Below, one piece after another: positions 45,364-55,200 of a stretch of 64,000 bases of DNA. The notes under the pieces were generated by a model. The model searched no databases, was not told the DNA's origin, and saw nothing but the letters and a program-made list of their open reading frames with translations. This DNA is from JBGPTK01 sp963797765 (GTDB lineage Bacteria; Acidobacteriota; Terriglobia; Acidiferrales; UBA7541): the NCBI GenBank assembly GCA_963797765.1, contig CAWCQU010000002.1, forward strand, positions 310,001 through 374,000, given 5' to 3'. How positions within the stretch are numbered: position 1 is the stretch's first letter; each line of letters starts with the position of its first letter. A program made the translations under genes and the position numbers.

Positions 45364-47037
45364 ATGTCGTCAGAATCCATAGCGCTGAGAATTGTGGAAC
45401 AGGGCGCACGGCCGGTCGGCGAACGGCTGCACGATTGGATTGTGACCGTGGATCACAAGAAGCTTGGAATTCTCTACATCCTTTACGCGCTGCTGTTTAT
45501 CGTGGTGGGCGGCATCGAAGCGGCGATCATGCGGATTCAGTTGATCGTTCCGCACAATCATTTCGTTTCGCCCGAAGTTTTCAACCGCATGTTCACCATG
45601 CACGGAACCACCATGATTTTTTTTGTGGCCATGCCGATGGTGTTTGGGTTCGGCACCTATTTGATTCCTCTGATGATCGGCGCGCGGGATATGGCCTTTC
45701 CCCGGCTGAATGCGTTGAGCTTCTGGCTGACCGCGTTCGGCGGTTTGCTTCTTTACTTCAGTTTCATCGGTGGTAACGGGCTCTACGGCGCGGGAAACGC
45801 GCCCGACGTGGGATGGTTTGCGTACGCACCGCTTACGTCCCGCGCATTTTCACCTGGACACAGCACGGATTTCTGGACGCTGGCCCTGCTCGTCTCCGGT
45901 ATCGGCAGCATAGGAACGGCTATCAATTTTGTCGCCACCATTTTGTGCATGCGCTGCCCGGGAATGTCCCTGGGGAAGATGCCGCTGCTGGCGTGGATGA
46001 ACCTGGTGATGGGCGGAATGGTGATTCTGGCCGTCTCGCCGCTTACCGCGGCTCAGATCATGCTTTCCGTCGACCGGTATCTGGGCGGCCACTTCTTCGA
46101 TACGCAGGCAGGGGGTTCGGCGGTTCTTTGGATGCATTTTTTCTGGATATTCGGCCATCCGGAAGTTTATGTCCTGGTCATTCCTGCATTCGCATTTGCG
46201 TCCGAAATCATTCCCGTATTTTCCCGCAAGCCGATTTTCGGTTATCCGGTGATGGTGGCGGCCACCGTGGGAATCGGATTTCTGAGCCTGAGCGTCTGGG
46301 CGCACCACATGTTCACCGTGGGAATGTCGTCGTATGCCAACAGCTTTTTCACGATCACCACGATGGCTGTGGGTGTTCCCACCGGGATCAAAATCTTCAA
46401 TTGGATTGGGACGATGTGGGGTGGAAAGATTCAGTTCAAAGCTCCCATGCTCTTCTGCATCGGTTTTCTGTTCCAGTTTCTGATTGCAGGTTTGACGGGA
46501 ATCATGCTGGCCGCATCTCCCTTCAATTGGCAACTCAGCGCGTCCTACTTTGTGGTTGCGCATTTTCATTACGTGATCGTGGGAGGAATTCTTTTTACGA
46601 TCTTCGGAGCCTTTTATTACTGGTTCCCCAAAATGAGCGGGCGGATGTACAACGAGACTGCCGCGAAATGGCATTTCTGGCTGTTTTTAATTGGGTTTCA
46701 TCTGACATTTGATTTCATGCACATCCCGGGAATGTTGGGGATGCCCCGCCGCATCTACACTTACGAACCGGGCCGCGGCTGGGACATTTGGAATTTGATC
46801 GTGACGATTGGAGTATTTTTTCAGATTGCGGCGGTGCTGGTATTTGTGGGGAATCTGTTGCGGTCATTTGTGAAGGGCAAACCCGCCGGGAATGATCCGT
46901 GGGATGCCTGGACGCTGGAGTGGTCAACGACGTCGCCTCCACCTGAATACAATTTTGCTGTGCTCCCGGTTGTGCTGAGCCGGCGTCCGCTTTGGGATAT
47001 CAAGCACCCGGAAGATCCGGATTGGAAGTATGAATAA
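45364..47037 (+). CDS. coxA: Cytochrome c oxidase subunit I (aa3-type, A1-like)
   Basis: The 557-residue protein has about 12 transmembrane helices and all hallmark ligands: TMHGTTMIFF (low-spin heme His), GHPEVYVLVIPAFAFASEI (CuB His and the cross-linked Tyr; the FGHPEV form suggests an A1-type D-channel), WAHHMFTVGM (CuB His pair) and AHFHYVIVGG (heme a3 and heme a His). It reduces O2 to water and pumps protons. ATG 45364 has GAGGA upstream and lies 18 bases after coxB. Confidence 0.97.
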   Translation: MSSESIALRIVEQGARPVGERLHDWIVTVDHKKLGILYILYALLFIVVGGIEAAIMRIQLIVPHNHFVSPEVFNRMFTMHGTTMIFFVAMPMVFGFGTYLIPLMIGARDMAFPRLNALSFWLTAFGGLLLYFSFIGGNGLYGAGNAPDVGWFAYAPLTSRAFSPGHSTDFWTLALLVSGIGSIGTAINFVATILCMRCPGMSLGKMPLLAWMNLVMGGMVILAVSPLTAAQIMLSVDRYLGGHFFDTQAGGSAVLWMHFFWIFGHPEVYVLVIPAFAFASEIIPVFSRKPIFGYPVMVAATVGIGFLSLSVWAHHMFTVGMSSYANSFFTITTMAVGVPTGIKIFNWIGTMWGGKIQFKAPMLFCIGFLFQFLIAGLTGIMLAASPFNWQLSASYFVVAHFHYVIVGGILFTIFGAFYYWFPKMSGRMYNETAAKWHFWLFLIGFHLTFDFMHIPGMLGMPRRIYTYEPGRGWDIWNLIVTIGVFFQIAAVLVFVGNLLRSFVKGKPAGNDPWDAWTLEWSTTSPPPEYNFAVLPVVLSRRPLWDIKHPEDPDWKYE

Positions 47038-47051
47038 ACTGGAGAAGGCGA

Positions 47052-47651
47052 TTGAGCAGCGCAGCGCTAACACGATCATCAATAATTGAGCCGGAATGGG
47101 TTCTTCCCTCGCGCGGGCGCGTGGGGATGATTTCGCTGATCGCCGCCGAATCCGCAATCTTCACGATCTTCGTGGTCGCGTACATTTTTTATACCGGGAA
47201 GAGTGTTTCAGGTCCGATGCCGAAGGACGTGCTGGAACTTCCGCTCTTTAATACCGCATGCCTGCTATCGAGCAGCCTGACGATTCACCTGGCGATCCGA
47301 GCCTTGCGAAACGCGAAGACCGGTGCGTTCGCGCTGTGGTGGTTTGCAACCCTGGCGCTGGGCACGATTTTTCTGGTGGGAACCGGGCGCGAGTGGCAAC
47401 GGCTGATCTTCAAGGACGGCCTGACCATCAGCACGAATCTTTTCGGGACTACGTATTACTCGCTGGTGGGCCTGCATGCTTTTCACGTTACCGCGGGCTT
47501 GATCGCAATCGCTCTGGTGATGATTTTTGCTCTGTTGGGAAAAGTGAAACCGGAGCACAGCGAGCGGGCGGATGTTTTTTCGATGTATTGGCATTTCGTG
47601 GATGCGGTGTGGGTAATTGTGTTCACCGTGGTTTACGTGATTGGACGATAA
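47052..47651 (+). CDS. coxC: Cytochrome c oxidase subunit III
   Basis: The TTG at 47052 follows GGAGAAGG. The 199-residue, ~5-helix protein has the subunit III features of short bacterial forms: RGRVGMISLIAAESAIFTIF with its conserved Glu, FGTTYYSLVGLHAFHVTAGL and MYWHFVDAVWVIVFTVVYVI. It stabilises subunit I and supports proton uptake. It lies 14 bases after coxA in the operon. Confidence 0.95.
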   Translation: MSSAALTRSSIIEPEWVLPSRGRVGMISLIAAESAIFTIFVVAYIFYTGKSVSGPMPKDVLELPLFNTACLLSSSLTIHLAIRALRNAKTGAFALWWFATLALGTIFLVGTGREWQRLIFKDGLTISTNLFGTTYYSLVGLHAFHVTAGLIAIALVMIFALLGKVKPEHSERADVFSMYWHFVDAVWVIVFTVVYVIGR

Positions 47652-47666
47652 GGAAAGCAGAGTCAC

Positions 47667-48533
47667 ATGGTTCCTCCTGATTCAGAGACGGATGTAGCGA
47701 AGGCCTCCCAGGCCACGATCCATCTGCCGGCGCCCACCGCCTGGCCGATCGTCCTGGCGTTCGGGATTACTTTGCTGCTGGCCGGGTTGGTTACCAGCGG
47801 ATCGGTTAGCATCCTCGGCGCGATTTTGGCAGTGACTGCGTGTGCCGGTTGGTTTCGCGATGTGCTTCCGCACGAGAAAGAAGAGACGATCGAAGCGAAA
47901 GCGGAAGTAGCTGCGATTACAACCACGAGGCGTGAAGTGGAGAGGCTCACGATTGCCCCCGATCTGCCTCGGGCTCTGCTTCCCCTGGAAACATATCCGG
48001 TATCGGCGGGAATTAAAGGCGGGCTTGCGGGAAGCGTGGCCATGGCAGCGCTGGCGTGTCTTTACGGTTTGCTGAAGCAGAGAAGCATCTGGTATCCGAT
48101 TAATTTACTCGCCGCCACGGTTTATGCGCAATCCCTGCATGTTGGGACTGCTGCGCTGAGCGCATTTCATTGGGAAAGTTTTGCCATTGCGGCCGGGATT
48201 CATTTGATCACGTCTCTGCTGGTGGGCCTGCTTTACGGAGCCATGCTGCCCATGATTCCGCGCCGGCCAATTTTACTGGGTGGCGTGATCGCGCCGATCC
48301 TGTGGACGGGATTGCTGCATAGCATCCTGGAACTCTTAAATCCGCTGTTGAACCAGCGCATCGATTGGGCCTGGTTTATCGCTTCGCAATTTGCCTTTGG
48401 GATTGTGGCTGGACTGGTGGTGGTGCGGCAGGAGCGCATGAGCACGCCGCAGATCATGCCTTTTCTGATGCGTGCCGGCATCGAGGCGCCGGGAATGATG
48501 AAAGAAAATCCAAAGAAGGATGGACCGCGTTGA
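47667..48533 (+). CDS. Respiratory-operon integral membrane protein, unknown function
   Basis: ATG 47667 has AGGAAAG upstream. The 288-residue protein has two N-terminal transmembrane helices (~26-60), a charged loop (HEKEETIEAKAEVAAITTTR) and a C-terminal half with four or five more helices (GGLAGSVAMAALACLYGLLK, HLITSLLVGLLYGAMLP). The N-terminal part looks like a short cytochrome oxidase subunit IV-type hairpin; the rest I do not recognise. Its place between coxC and the diheme cytochrome gene, with a stop overlapping the next start by TTGA, argues for a role in assembly or stability of the oxidase complex. Confidence 0.75.
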   Translation: MVPPDSETDVAKASQATIHLPAPTAWPIVLAFGITLLLAGLVTSGSVSILGAILAVTACAGWFRDVLPHEKEETIEAKAEVAAITTTRREVERLTIAPDLPRALLPLETYPVSAGIKGGLAGSVAMAALACLYGLLKQRSIWYPINLLAATVYAQSLHVGTAALSAFHWESFAIAAGIHLITSLLVGLLYGAMLPMIPRRPILLGGVIAPILWTGLLHSILELLNPLLNQRIDWAWFIASQFAFGIVAGLVVVRQERMSTPQIMPFLMRAGIEAPGMMKENPKKDGPR

Positions 48534-49267
48534 GGTTGCGCTTGCTCATCCTGGGAGCCGTTGCCTTCGCCGCGCTTGGATTGTTGGGATGTGCGAATGC
48601 GCCAGGGAGGCCGGCCGCCGGCGATGTGCCGGTTGTCCCCGATGAAATATCCGATTTCAATATTTTGTATGAACAGAACTGCTCCGGTTGTCACGGCTCG
48701 GGAGGAAAGGGCGGGGCCGCCATTGCGCTGGGAGATCCTGTTTATCTAGCGATTGCAGACGACGCGATTTTGCGGCGCGCGGCGACGGATGGAATTCGTC
48801 GGACGTCCATGCCTGCGTTCGCGCAGAGCGCCGGCGGCACGCTCACCGACAAGCAGATCGATGTGATCGTGCGGGGAATTCGTGAACGCTGGTCGAAGAC
48901 GGATGTATTGGGCGGCGTAAACCCACCGCCGTACTCATCCGCTGAGCGTGGCGATGCTTCGCGCGGATCGGGCGTTTACGCTCAGTATTGCGCCTCCTGC
49001 CACGGTGACGCGGGCCGAGGAGGGCCGAAGGCCAGCTCGATTGTGGATGGTTCTTTCCTTGCATTGCTGAGCGATCAAGAACTTCGCACGATTGTGATTG
49101 TGGGACGGCCAGAACTCGGCGCGCCGGACTGGCGGGGCAACATTCCGGGAAAGCCGATGTCCGCGCAGGAAATTTCCGATGTAGTGGCCTGGCTTGGCTC
49201 CCAGCGGTCGAAATTTCCGGGCCAGCCTTATCCGAATATTTCCAAAGCGATGGGAGAAGTTCGATGA
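48530..49267 (+). CDS. Diheme cytochrome c lipoprotein
   Basis: The TTG at 48530 overlaps the previous stop (TTGA) and has AAGAAGGA upstream. The ~245-residue product begins with a lipoprotein signal (LRLRLLILGAVAFAALGLLG, then C). Two cytochrome c domains carry CSGCH and CASCH heme motifs, each with a GxGGxxG-type loop after it (HGSGGKGG, HGDAGRGG). It should carry electrons between the quinol-oxidising part encoded downstream and the oxidase encoded upstream. Its stop overlaps the Rieske start by ATGA. Confidence 0.92.
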   Translation: MRLRLLILGAVAFAALGLLGCANAPGRPAAGDVPVVPDEISDFNILYEQNCSGCHGSGGKGGAAIALGDPVYLAIADDAILRRAATDGIRRTSMPAFAQSAGGTLTDKQIDVIVRGIRERWSKTDVLGGVNPPPYSSAERGDASRGSGVYAQYCASCHGDAGRGGPKASSIVDGSFLALLSDQELRTIVIVGRPELGAPDWRGNIPGKPMSAQEISDVVAWLGSQRSKFPGQPYPNISKAMGEVR

Positions 49268-49806
49268 CTCTGCCAGGAGGCGTCACCAGGCGGGATCTTT
49301 TGATGAAGATCGGGATTTTTTTGAACGGCATCGTCGCCGTGATCTTGGCCGTGCCGGTCGTCCGTTACCTGCTCTCACCGATTGTCCGCGAGCGGCGGGG
49401 AGCCTATGACTCGTGGGTTTCTCTCGGAAGTCTCGCACAGTTTCCATCGGGCCAAACACGCCTGGCAACGTATCGAAATCCCGTGGCGAGTCCCACGGAT
49501 GGAGATACAGCGGATATCGCTTGCTGGGTTCGCAATGTGGATGGACAAAACTTCCAGGTGTTTGCAATTAATTGTGCGCACCTGGGATGTCCTGTGCGCT
49601 GGTTTCAGCAATCGGGTTTGTTCATGTGTCCTTGCCATGGCGGGGTTTATTACCAAGACGGCTCGCGCGCGTCCGGGCCTCCGGAACGCGGATTGTTCCA
49701 ATACCACTACCGCGTAGATGGCGGAAAATTATTAATCAAGACGGGTGAGATGCCCACGCCCGGTGTCGCTTCCAATTTAGTTCGAAAGATACAACCATGC
49801 GTTTAA
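49264..49806 (+). CDS. qcrA: Rieske iron-sulfur protein of the bc complex
   Basis: The 180-residue protein has a Tat-like N-terminus (TRRDLLMKIG), one transmembrane helix (~17-37) and the Rieske motifs CAHLGC and CPCHGG, which bind a 2Fe-2S cluster through two Cys and two His. It oxidises quinol at the periplasmic side together with cytochrome b. The gene start overlaps the diheme cytochrome stop (ATGA), and its end overlaps the cytochrome b start by 10 bases, so all are translationally coupled. Confidence 0.95.
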   Translation: MTLPGGVTRRDLLMKIGIFLNGIVAVILAVPVVRYLLSPIVRERRGAYDSWVSLGSLAQFPSGQTRLATYRNPVASPTDGDTADIACWVRNVDGQNFQVFAINCAHLGCPVRWFQQSGLFMCPCHGGVYYQDGSRASGPPERGLFQYHYRVDGGKLLIKTGEMPTPGVASNLVRKIQPCV

Positions 49807-51284
49807 TCGCAACGATCGGCCGGTGGCTGGACGCGCGCTTGCAGCTTGGCGCGTCCATTCGTGAAACCGCGGAGCATCCTGTTCCACGCGAAACCGCGAG
49901 TTGGTTTTATGTTTTCGGCAGCGCCGCGCTGGTCGTGTTCGTGCTTCAAATCGTTACCGGGATCATGCTGGCGCTGATTTATGTTCCTTCTGCTGGAGAA
50001 GCTTGGAGCAGCCTGCAGACTTTGAACCACAACGTTTCGCTGGGCTGGTACATTCGAGCGCTTCATGGATGGGGCTCGGATTTCATGGTGGCGATTGTGC
50101 TGCTGCACATGGTCCAGGTGTTTTTATTCGGTGCGTACAAATATCCTCGGGAACTGACCTGGATCGTGGGCGTGTTCCTTCTGCTGGTGACTCTGGGGAT
50201 GGCGTTCACGGGCCAAGTTTTGCGTTTTGATCAGGACGCTTATTGGGGGCTGGGAATTGGCGCATCGATTGCGAGCCGCGTTCCGTTGGCGGGGCCGTGG
50301 ATCGTTAATCTGATGCTGGGCGGGCCAATTATCGCGGGAGCGACACTTTCGCGATTCTTCGCTCTGCATGTTTTCGTAATTCCAGGATTGCTCATCGCAT
50401 TTGTGGCAGTTCATCTTTTGATGGTTCTGAAACTGGGAATCAACGAATGGCCCATGCCGGGGCGTGTGGTTCGCAAGGCTACTTATATTCATGAATATCA
50501 CGAGCTGACTCAGAAGGATGGCGTTCCTTTCTTTCCGCAGGCGGTGTGGAGGGATCTTTTTTTCGCGGCATTCATCTTGCTTTCGATTGCGGTCTGCGCC
50601 GCGTACTTCGGTCCATTTGGGCCGTCGGGCCCGCCGGATCCCACCATTATTCAAACGGCGCCGCGGCCGGATTTCTTTTTCTTGTGGCTTTATGCGGTGC
50701 TTTCGCTGTTGCCGCCGTCTCTGGAAACTCCAGCGCTCCTGATTGGGCCAGTGGTTGTGATTTTGGCGCTGCTGCTTTTGCCGTTCGTATTCGGCGAAGG
50801 CGAAAAAAGCTGGCGGCGCCGGCCGATCGCTGTGCTGACGATTCTGCTGGTCGCGGTTGCGATGGGAACGTTTACGCGCCTGGCGGGAAATGCGCCGTGG
50901 AGTCCGGTGATGAATGCGTGGAGCGGCGATCCGATTCCTCCTAAGTTTTTGCACAACCGCTCCGCGCTCGAGCGGCAAGGCGCGTTGGTTTTCCAGTTGA
51001 AGCAGTGCCACAACTGCCACTCACTCGAAAATCAGGGTGGAAAACGCGGCCCGGCTCTCGACGCGGTGGCCGTGCGATTGACTCACGATCAATTGATTCG
51101 CCAGGTGATTCAGGGCGGCGGCAACATGCCCGCCTATGGCAAGAATCTGAGTCCCGCGGAGACGACGGCTCTTGTGGCGTTTCTTGAAACGTTGCATCCC
51201 GCCGGACAATTGCCGGCACGGGATGCTTCGCGTTCCGTGGCGATGAAACCAGACGCGGCGCCGCCGGGTGCTGCACTCCGGTAA
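49797..51284 (+). CDS. qcrB: Cytochrome b (b6-like) fused to a C-terminal cytochrome c domain
   Basis: The 495-residue protein has the b-heme His pairs at ~H90/H191 and ~H104/H206 in IRALHGWGSDFMVAIVLLHM and FFALHVFVIPGLLIAFVAVH. The 14 residues between the last two His are the b6-type spacing; mitochondrial-type cytochrome b has 13. A subunit IV-like region (LLPPSLETPALLIGPVVVIL) follows, and residues ~395-475 form a cytochrome c domain with CHNCH and NMPAYG. The protein is thus cytochrome b plus a built-in c-type heme that could replace cytochrome c1. Quinol oxidation with the Rieske protein is expected. Confidence 0.93.
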   Translation: MRLIATIGRWLDARLQLGASIRETAEHPVPRETASWFYVFGSAALVVFVLQIVTGIMLALIYVPSAGEAWSSLQTLNHNVSLGWYIRALHGWGSDFMVAIVLLHMVQVFLFGAYKYPRELTWIVGVFLLLVTLGMAFTGQVLRFDQDAYWGLGIGASIASRVPLAGPWIVNLMLGGPIIAGATLSRFFALHVFVIPGLLIAFVAVHLLMVLKLGINEWPMPGRVVRKATYIHEYHELTQKDGVPFFPQAVWRDLFFAAFILLSIAVCAAYFGPFGPSGPPDPTIIQTAPRPDFFFLWLYAVLSLLPPSLETPALLIGPVVVILALLLLPFVFGEGEKSWRRRPIAVLTILLVAVAMGTFTRLAGNAPWSPVMNAWSGDPIPPKFLHNRSALERQGALVFQLKQCHNCHSLENQGGKRGPALDAVAVRLTHDQLIRQVIQGGGNMPAYGKNLSPAETTALVAFLETLHPAGQLPARDASRSVAMKPDAAPPGAALR

Positions 51285-51291
51285 TATTGTT

Positions 51292-52191
51292 ATGACCTCT
51301 GACGCACAAGCCATTTTGCAATCGTGGTCCGCTCCGCTTGGAGTCGATCTCGCTTTGATCCTCGCCGTGCTGGTTTACCTGCGAGGCTGGCTTCGTTTGC
51401 GCCGAGATTTTCCGGACCTCATTTCGGCGGGAAGGCTCGCGGCATTTCTGGCGGGGATCATCTCCGCGTGGATCGCCATTGGATCTCCGCTGGAAGCTTT
51501 CGACGACCTGTCGCTTTCGGTGCACATGGTGCAGCATCTCTTTCTGATGGCAATTGCTCCACCCTTGATTCTGCTTGGCGCGCCGGCGCTGCCGCTGCTT
51601 CAGGGACTTCCGCAATCGATCGCTCGCAGCGTGGTTGGTCCGATTCTCCGGTGGGGCTGGGTGAAACGGTTTGGACGATTTATCACCGAGCCTATGATGT
51701 GCTGGCTGGGCGCGACGATCGCCCTGATCGGATGGCATGTGCCAGCAGTGTTTGAACTGGCGTTGCGGTGGGGCTGGCTGCATAAACTCGAGCACGCGAG
51801 CTTCTTTGCGACTGGAATTTTATTTTGGTGGCCGGTGGTGCAGCCGTGGCCGAGCGCCGCAAGGTGGCCGCGTTGGTCGATTCCTCTATACCTTTTCTTT
51901 GCGACGTTGCCGTGTGACGCTCTCTCGGCATTCCTCGCATTCTGCGATCGAGTGGTCTATTCGTCCTATCTTTCCGCGCCCCGCCTCTTTAATGTTTCCC
52001 CGCTCCAGGACCAGGAATGCGCGGCGGCCCTGATGTGGGTGTGCGTGACAATTATTTTTCTGATTCCAGCAGTAGTTGTGACGATGCACATTCTCTCGCC
52101 CCCCAAAATGCATCCGCCGCAAGTATCCTTCCGCGAATTTCCCGCCCCGCCATCCCATTCGATTGACGCTTCGAAGCCGGAAGTTATATAA
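51292..52191 (+). CDS. ctaG: Cytochrome c oxidase assembly factor CtaG (caa3 type)
   Basis: ATG 51292 lies 7 bases after the cytochrome b stop; an in-frame start inside that gene at 51268 is less likely. The ~299-residue protein has about seven transmembrane helices with conserved pieces of the caa3-type CtaG family: AWIAIGSPLEAFDDLSLSVH, MVQHLFLMAIAPPLILLG and GILFWWPVVQPWP, and the late SPLQDQECAAALMWV. CtaG helps insert copper into the oxidase. It ends the respiratory operon. Confidence 0.92.
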   Translation: MTSDAQAILQSWSAPLGVDLALILAVLVYLRGWLRLRRDFPDLISAGRLAAFLAGIISAWIAIGSPLEAFDDLSLSVHMVQHLFLMAIAPPLILLGAPALPLLQGLPQSIARSVVGPILRWGWVKRFGRFITEPMMCWLGATIALIGWHVPAVFELALRWGWLHKLEHASFFATGILFWWPVVQPWPSAARWPRWSIPLYLFFATLPCDALSAFLAFCDRVVYSSYLSAPRLFNVSPLQDQECAAALMWVCVTIIFLIPAVVVTMHILSPPKMHPPQVSFREFPAPPSHSIDASKPEVI

Positions 52192-52232
52192 GATCAGCAG
52201 CCGAACCGTCCGGCGAAGCCCTGGAGATCCAT

Positions 52233-55200
52233 ATGAATAACGTTATTCTAAGCTTCAGAATATGGAGGCCGGTTTTCCTCGTTTTACTCGCCGGCTGCCT
52301 CCTTGCTCAAGCGCTCCCCGCGCAAGGTCCCATCACTAACGATCCTCCGAAATACGGTCCGTACTACGGCGTTTTCCTTGCCAGTGGCGATGGCTTGAAG
52401 GGACCGCTGGTCCCGCGCGATTCCGTGCTGCGTGCGGATTCCGCGTGGACCTTGTATTGTTGGGCGCGCATTGAAGAGCCACTGGCCGCGGCAACTCTGG
52501 TGGCGGGGATCGGAGATACCACTGAGGAATATCCCCGCTATCTTGGCGCGGACGCGCGCACTTTGTTCTTGTGGATGGGAAAAGATAACACTCTCAGCGC
52601 ACCCGTCTTACTCACTCCCGCGACATGGCATCTTCTGGCAGCAACGTTCGATGGCAAGGAATTCCATCTCTATACCGACGGCGCGCAAGTAGCGAACGGC
52701 GCGCTCGTGCTCGGCAGCGTCAGCCCGGTGATCCAAATGGCGCCGCCTGCATTGCCCTGGCCCGACGGCCAGCACTTCGGTGGCCGCATCGCCTCGCTTG
52801 TGCTGGTTCGACAGGCGCTCAGCGCCGGCGAAATCAAGCAACTCTACGATAAGCACGAAGACTTCTCGTTATCGGTGTTCGAGGAAGGATCAAAAAACTG
52901 GCCGGTGCAAACACGAGGCCAGGCGGGATATCGAGCTCCTCAAGAGCCCTCCACCATGCCCACCAGCAGAGCGCCGTTTTCGCAACCCGTTGCCCGCGGC
53001 ATGCCCGCCGCGCAGCCCGCGCTGCAAGCGAGCGGTGCGAACACCTGGAAAATCGCCAGCGGCTGGCGCCTGATCGCGGCTCCGGATGTTAAAGCTGACG
53101 GAGCGGCGATCGCTAACCCAGGATTTGACGCTTCGAAATGGATGCCGGCCGTCGTGCCGGGAACAGTCCTCACGACACTCATCGAGCGTGGCGTCTATCC
53201 CGATCCCGAATACGGACTCAACAATCTCGCAATCCCGGAAAGTTTGAACAAGCAGGATTATTGGTATCGCACGGAAATCAAATCTCCCGAAGCCATTCGC
53301 GGCGATCACCTCACGCTCACATTTGAAGGCATCAATTACAAAGCAATCGTCTGGCTAAACGGCCGCCGCCTGGGAACAATCACGGGCGCCTTCATTCGCG
53401 GAGTATTCGATGTCACCGGGATTTGGAAAACGGGAAAGGGCGAGAGCAACGTTCTGGCGGTGCAGGTTTCGCCCCCGCCGCATCCCGGCATTCCACAAGA
53501 ACAATCGATCAAAGGCGGGCCCGGAGAAAACGGCGGAATCATGTGCCTGGATGGACCGACATTTGTTGCCTCGGAAGGATGGGATTGGATTCCCGCCATC
53601 CGCGACCGCGAGACAGGAATCTGGCAGGCCGTCGAGCTGAAGGCGACGAACTCGGTAAAAATCGGTGATCCTCAGGTTGTCACCACACTTCCCCTGCCAG
53701 ACATCAGCCGCGCCGACGTGGTAATCAGCGTTCCGCTCGAAAACGCATCCGATGCGCCAGTTCGTGGAACGCTAAAAGCCTCGTTCGAATCAGTCGAGAT
53801 AACGAAAGAAGTCACACTTCCTCCCGGCCAGACCATCATCAAGCTCACGCCCGCCGAGTTCAAGCAGCTCACCGTCGACCATCCGCGCTTGTGGTGGCCC
53901 AATGGCTACGGGAAACAGGATCTCTATCAACTAAGTGTGACTTTCGATCTGGAGAACAATCAATCCGATACAAGGCTGTCGAGATTTGGAATTCGAGAAA
54001 TCACCTATGAGCTGAGTCTGCTCGACGCCACCGGCCACTTGCGCCGCGTTGAAGTCGCTCCCACAAAAGGGAAAGAGGGCAACAAAGGAATCGTGGACGT
54101 CACTCATGAAGGCATGCGGCAGATTCCCGCCGCCGAACCAATGCCGCCGATGTTTCCCGAAGAGTGGCGGGCCAATTGGCATTCGTGGGTTGCTTCGCTC
54201 GTGCCAGGAGCAGAATCGTCTCCAGCGATCCACGCGATCAGCGATACCGGACCCGCTCCCTACCTGGTGATCAAAGTAAACGGAGTGAGAATCGCCTGCC
54301 GGGGCGGCAATTGGGGCATGGACGATTTGCTCAAGCGCGTCTCGCGCGAACGTCTCGAGCCTTTTTTTCGCTTGCATCATGACGCCAATCTGAACATCAT
54401 CCGCAATTGGGTGGGCCAAAATACGGAGGAAGTTTTCTATGACCTCGCCGATGAATACGGCCTTCTGATCTGGAATGATTTCTGGGAGACAACCCAGAAT
54501 TACAATATCGAAGCCGAAGATCCCACGCTGTTTCTCGCCAATGCGCGCGACGCCATCCTCCACTATCGCAATCATCCTTCGATTGCTGTCTGGTGCGGCC
54601 GAAATGAAGGTGTTCCGCAGCCCATCATTAATAAAGGTCTCGCGGACCTGGTGAACTCGCTCGACGGCACCCGCTACTATTCGCCCAGTTCCAACCAGAT
54701 CAATCTTCAAAATAGCGGACCGTATCGCTACATGGACCCCAAGCTTTATTTCACCTCTCTCAACCGCGGCTTTTCGGTGGAAACTGGCACGCCTTCCATG
54801 TCCACGCTGGAATCGTTTCGCAGCACAATCCCCAAGGAAGATCAGTGGCCGATGGATGACGTGTGGGCTTATCACGACTGGCATTTCAGCGGCAACGGGG
54901 ATATCGCGCCGTTTATGGCGGAAATGCAGGCGGAATTCGGCGCGCCTACAAGCCTGGAGGATTTTGAGCGCAAAGCGCAGATGCTCAACTATGTGGATCA
55001 TCGCGCGATTTTCGAGGGGATGAATGCGCATTTATGGGCGCCAAACAGCGGCCGCATGTTGTGGATGACGCAGCCGGCGTGGCCCAGCACGATGTGGCAG
55101 ATTCTCAGTCACGATTACGATACGCAGGCTTCCTACTATGGCGTGAAAAAAGCTAGCGAACCGGTTCACATTCAGCTCGACCTTTCGAATTATGAAGTGG

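Noticed and set aside
45850..46674. A 274-codon open frame antisense to coxA
   Set aside because: It is His/Arg-rich with no family resemblance; coxA is unambiguous.
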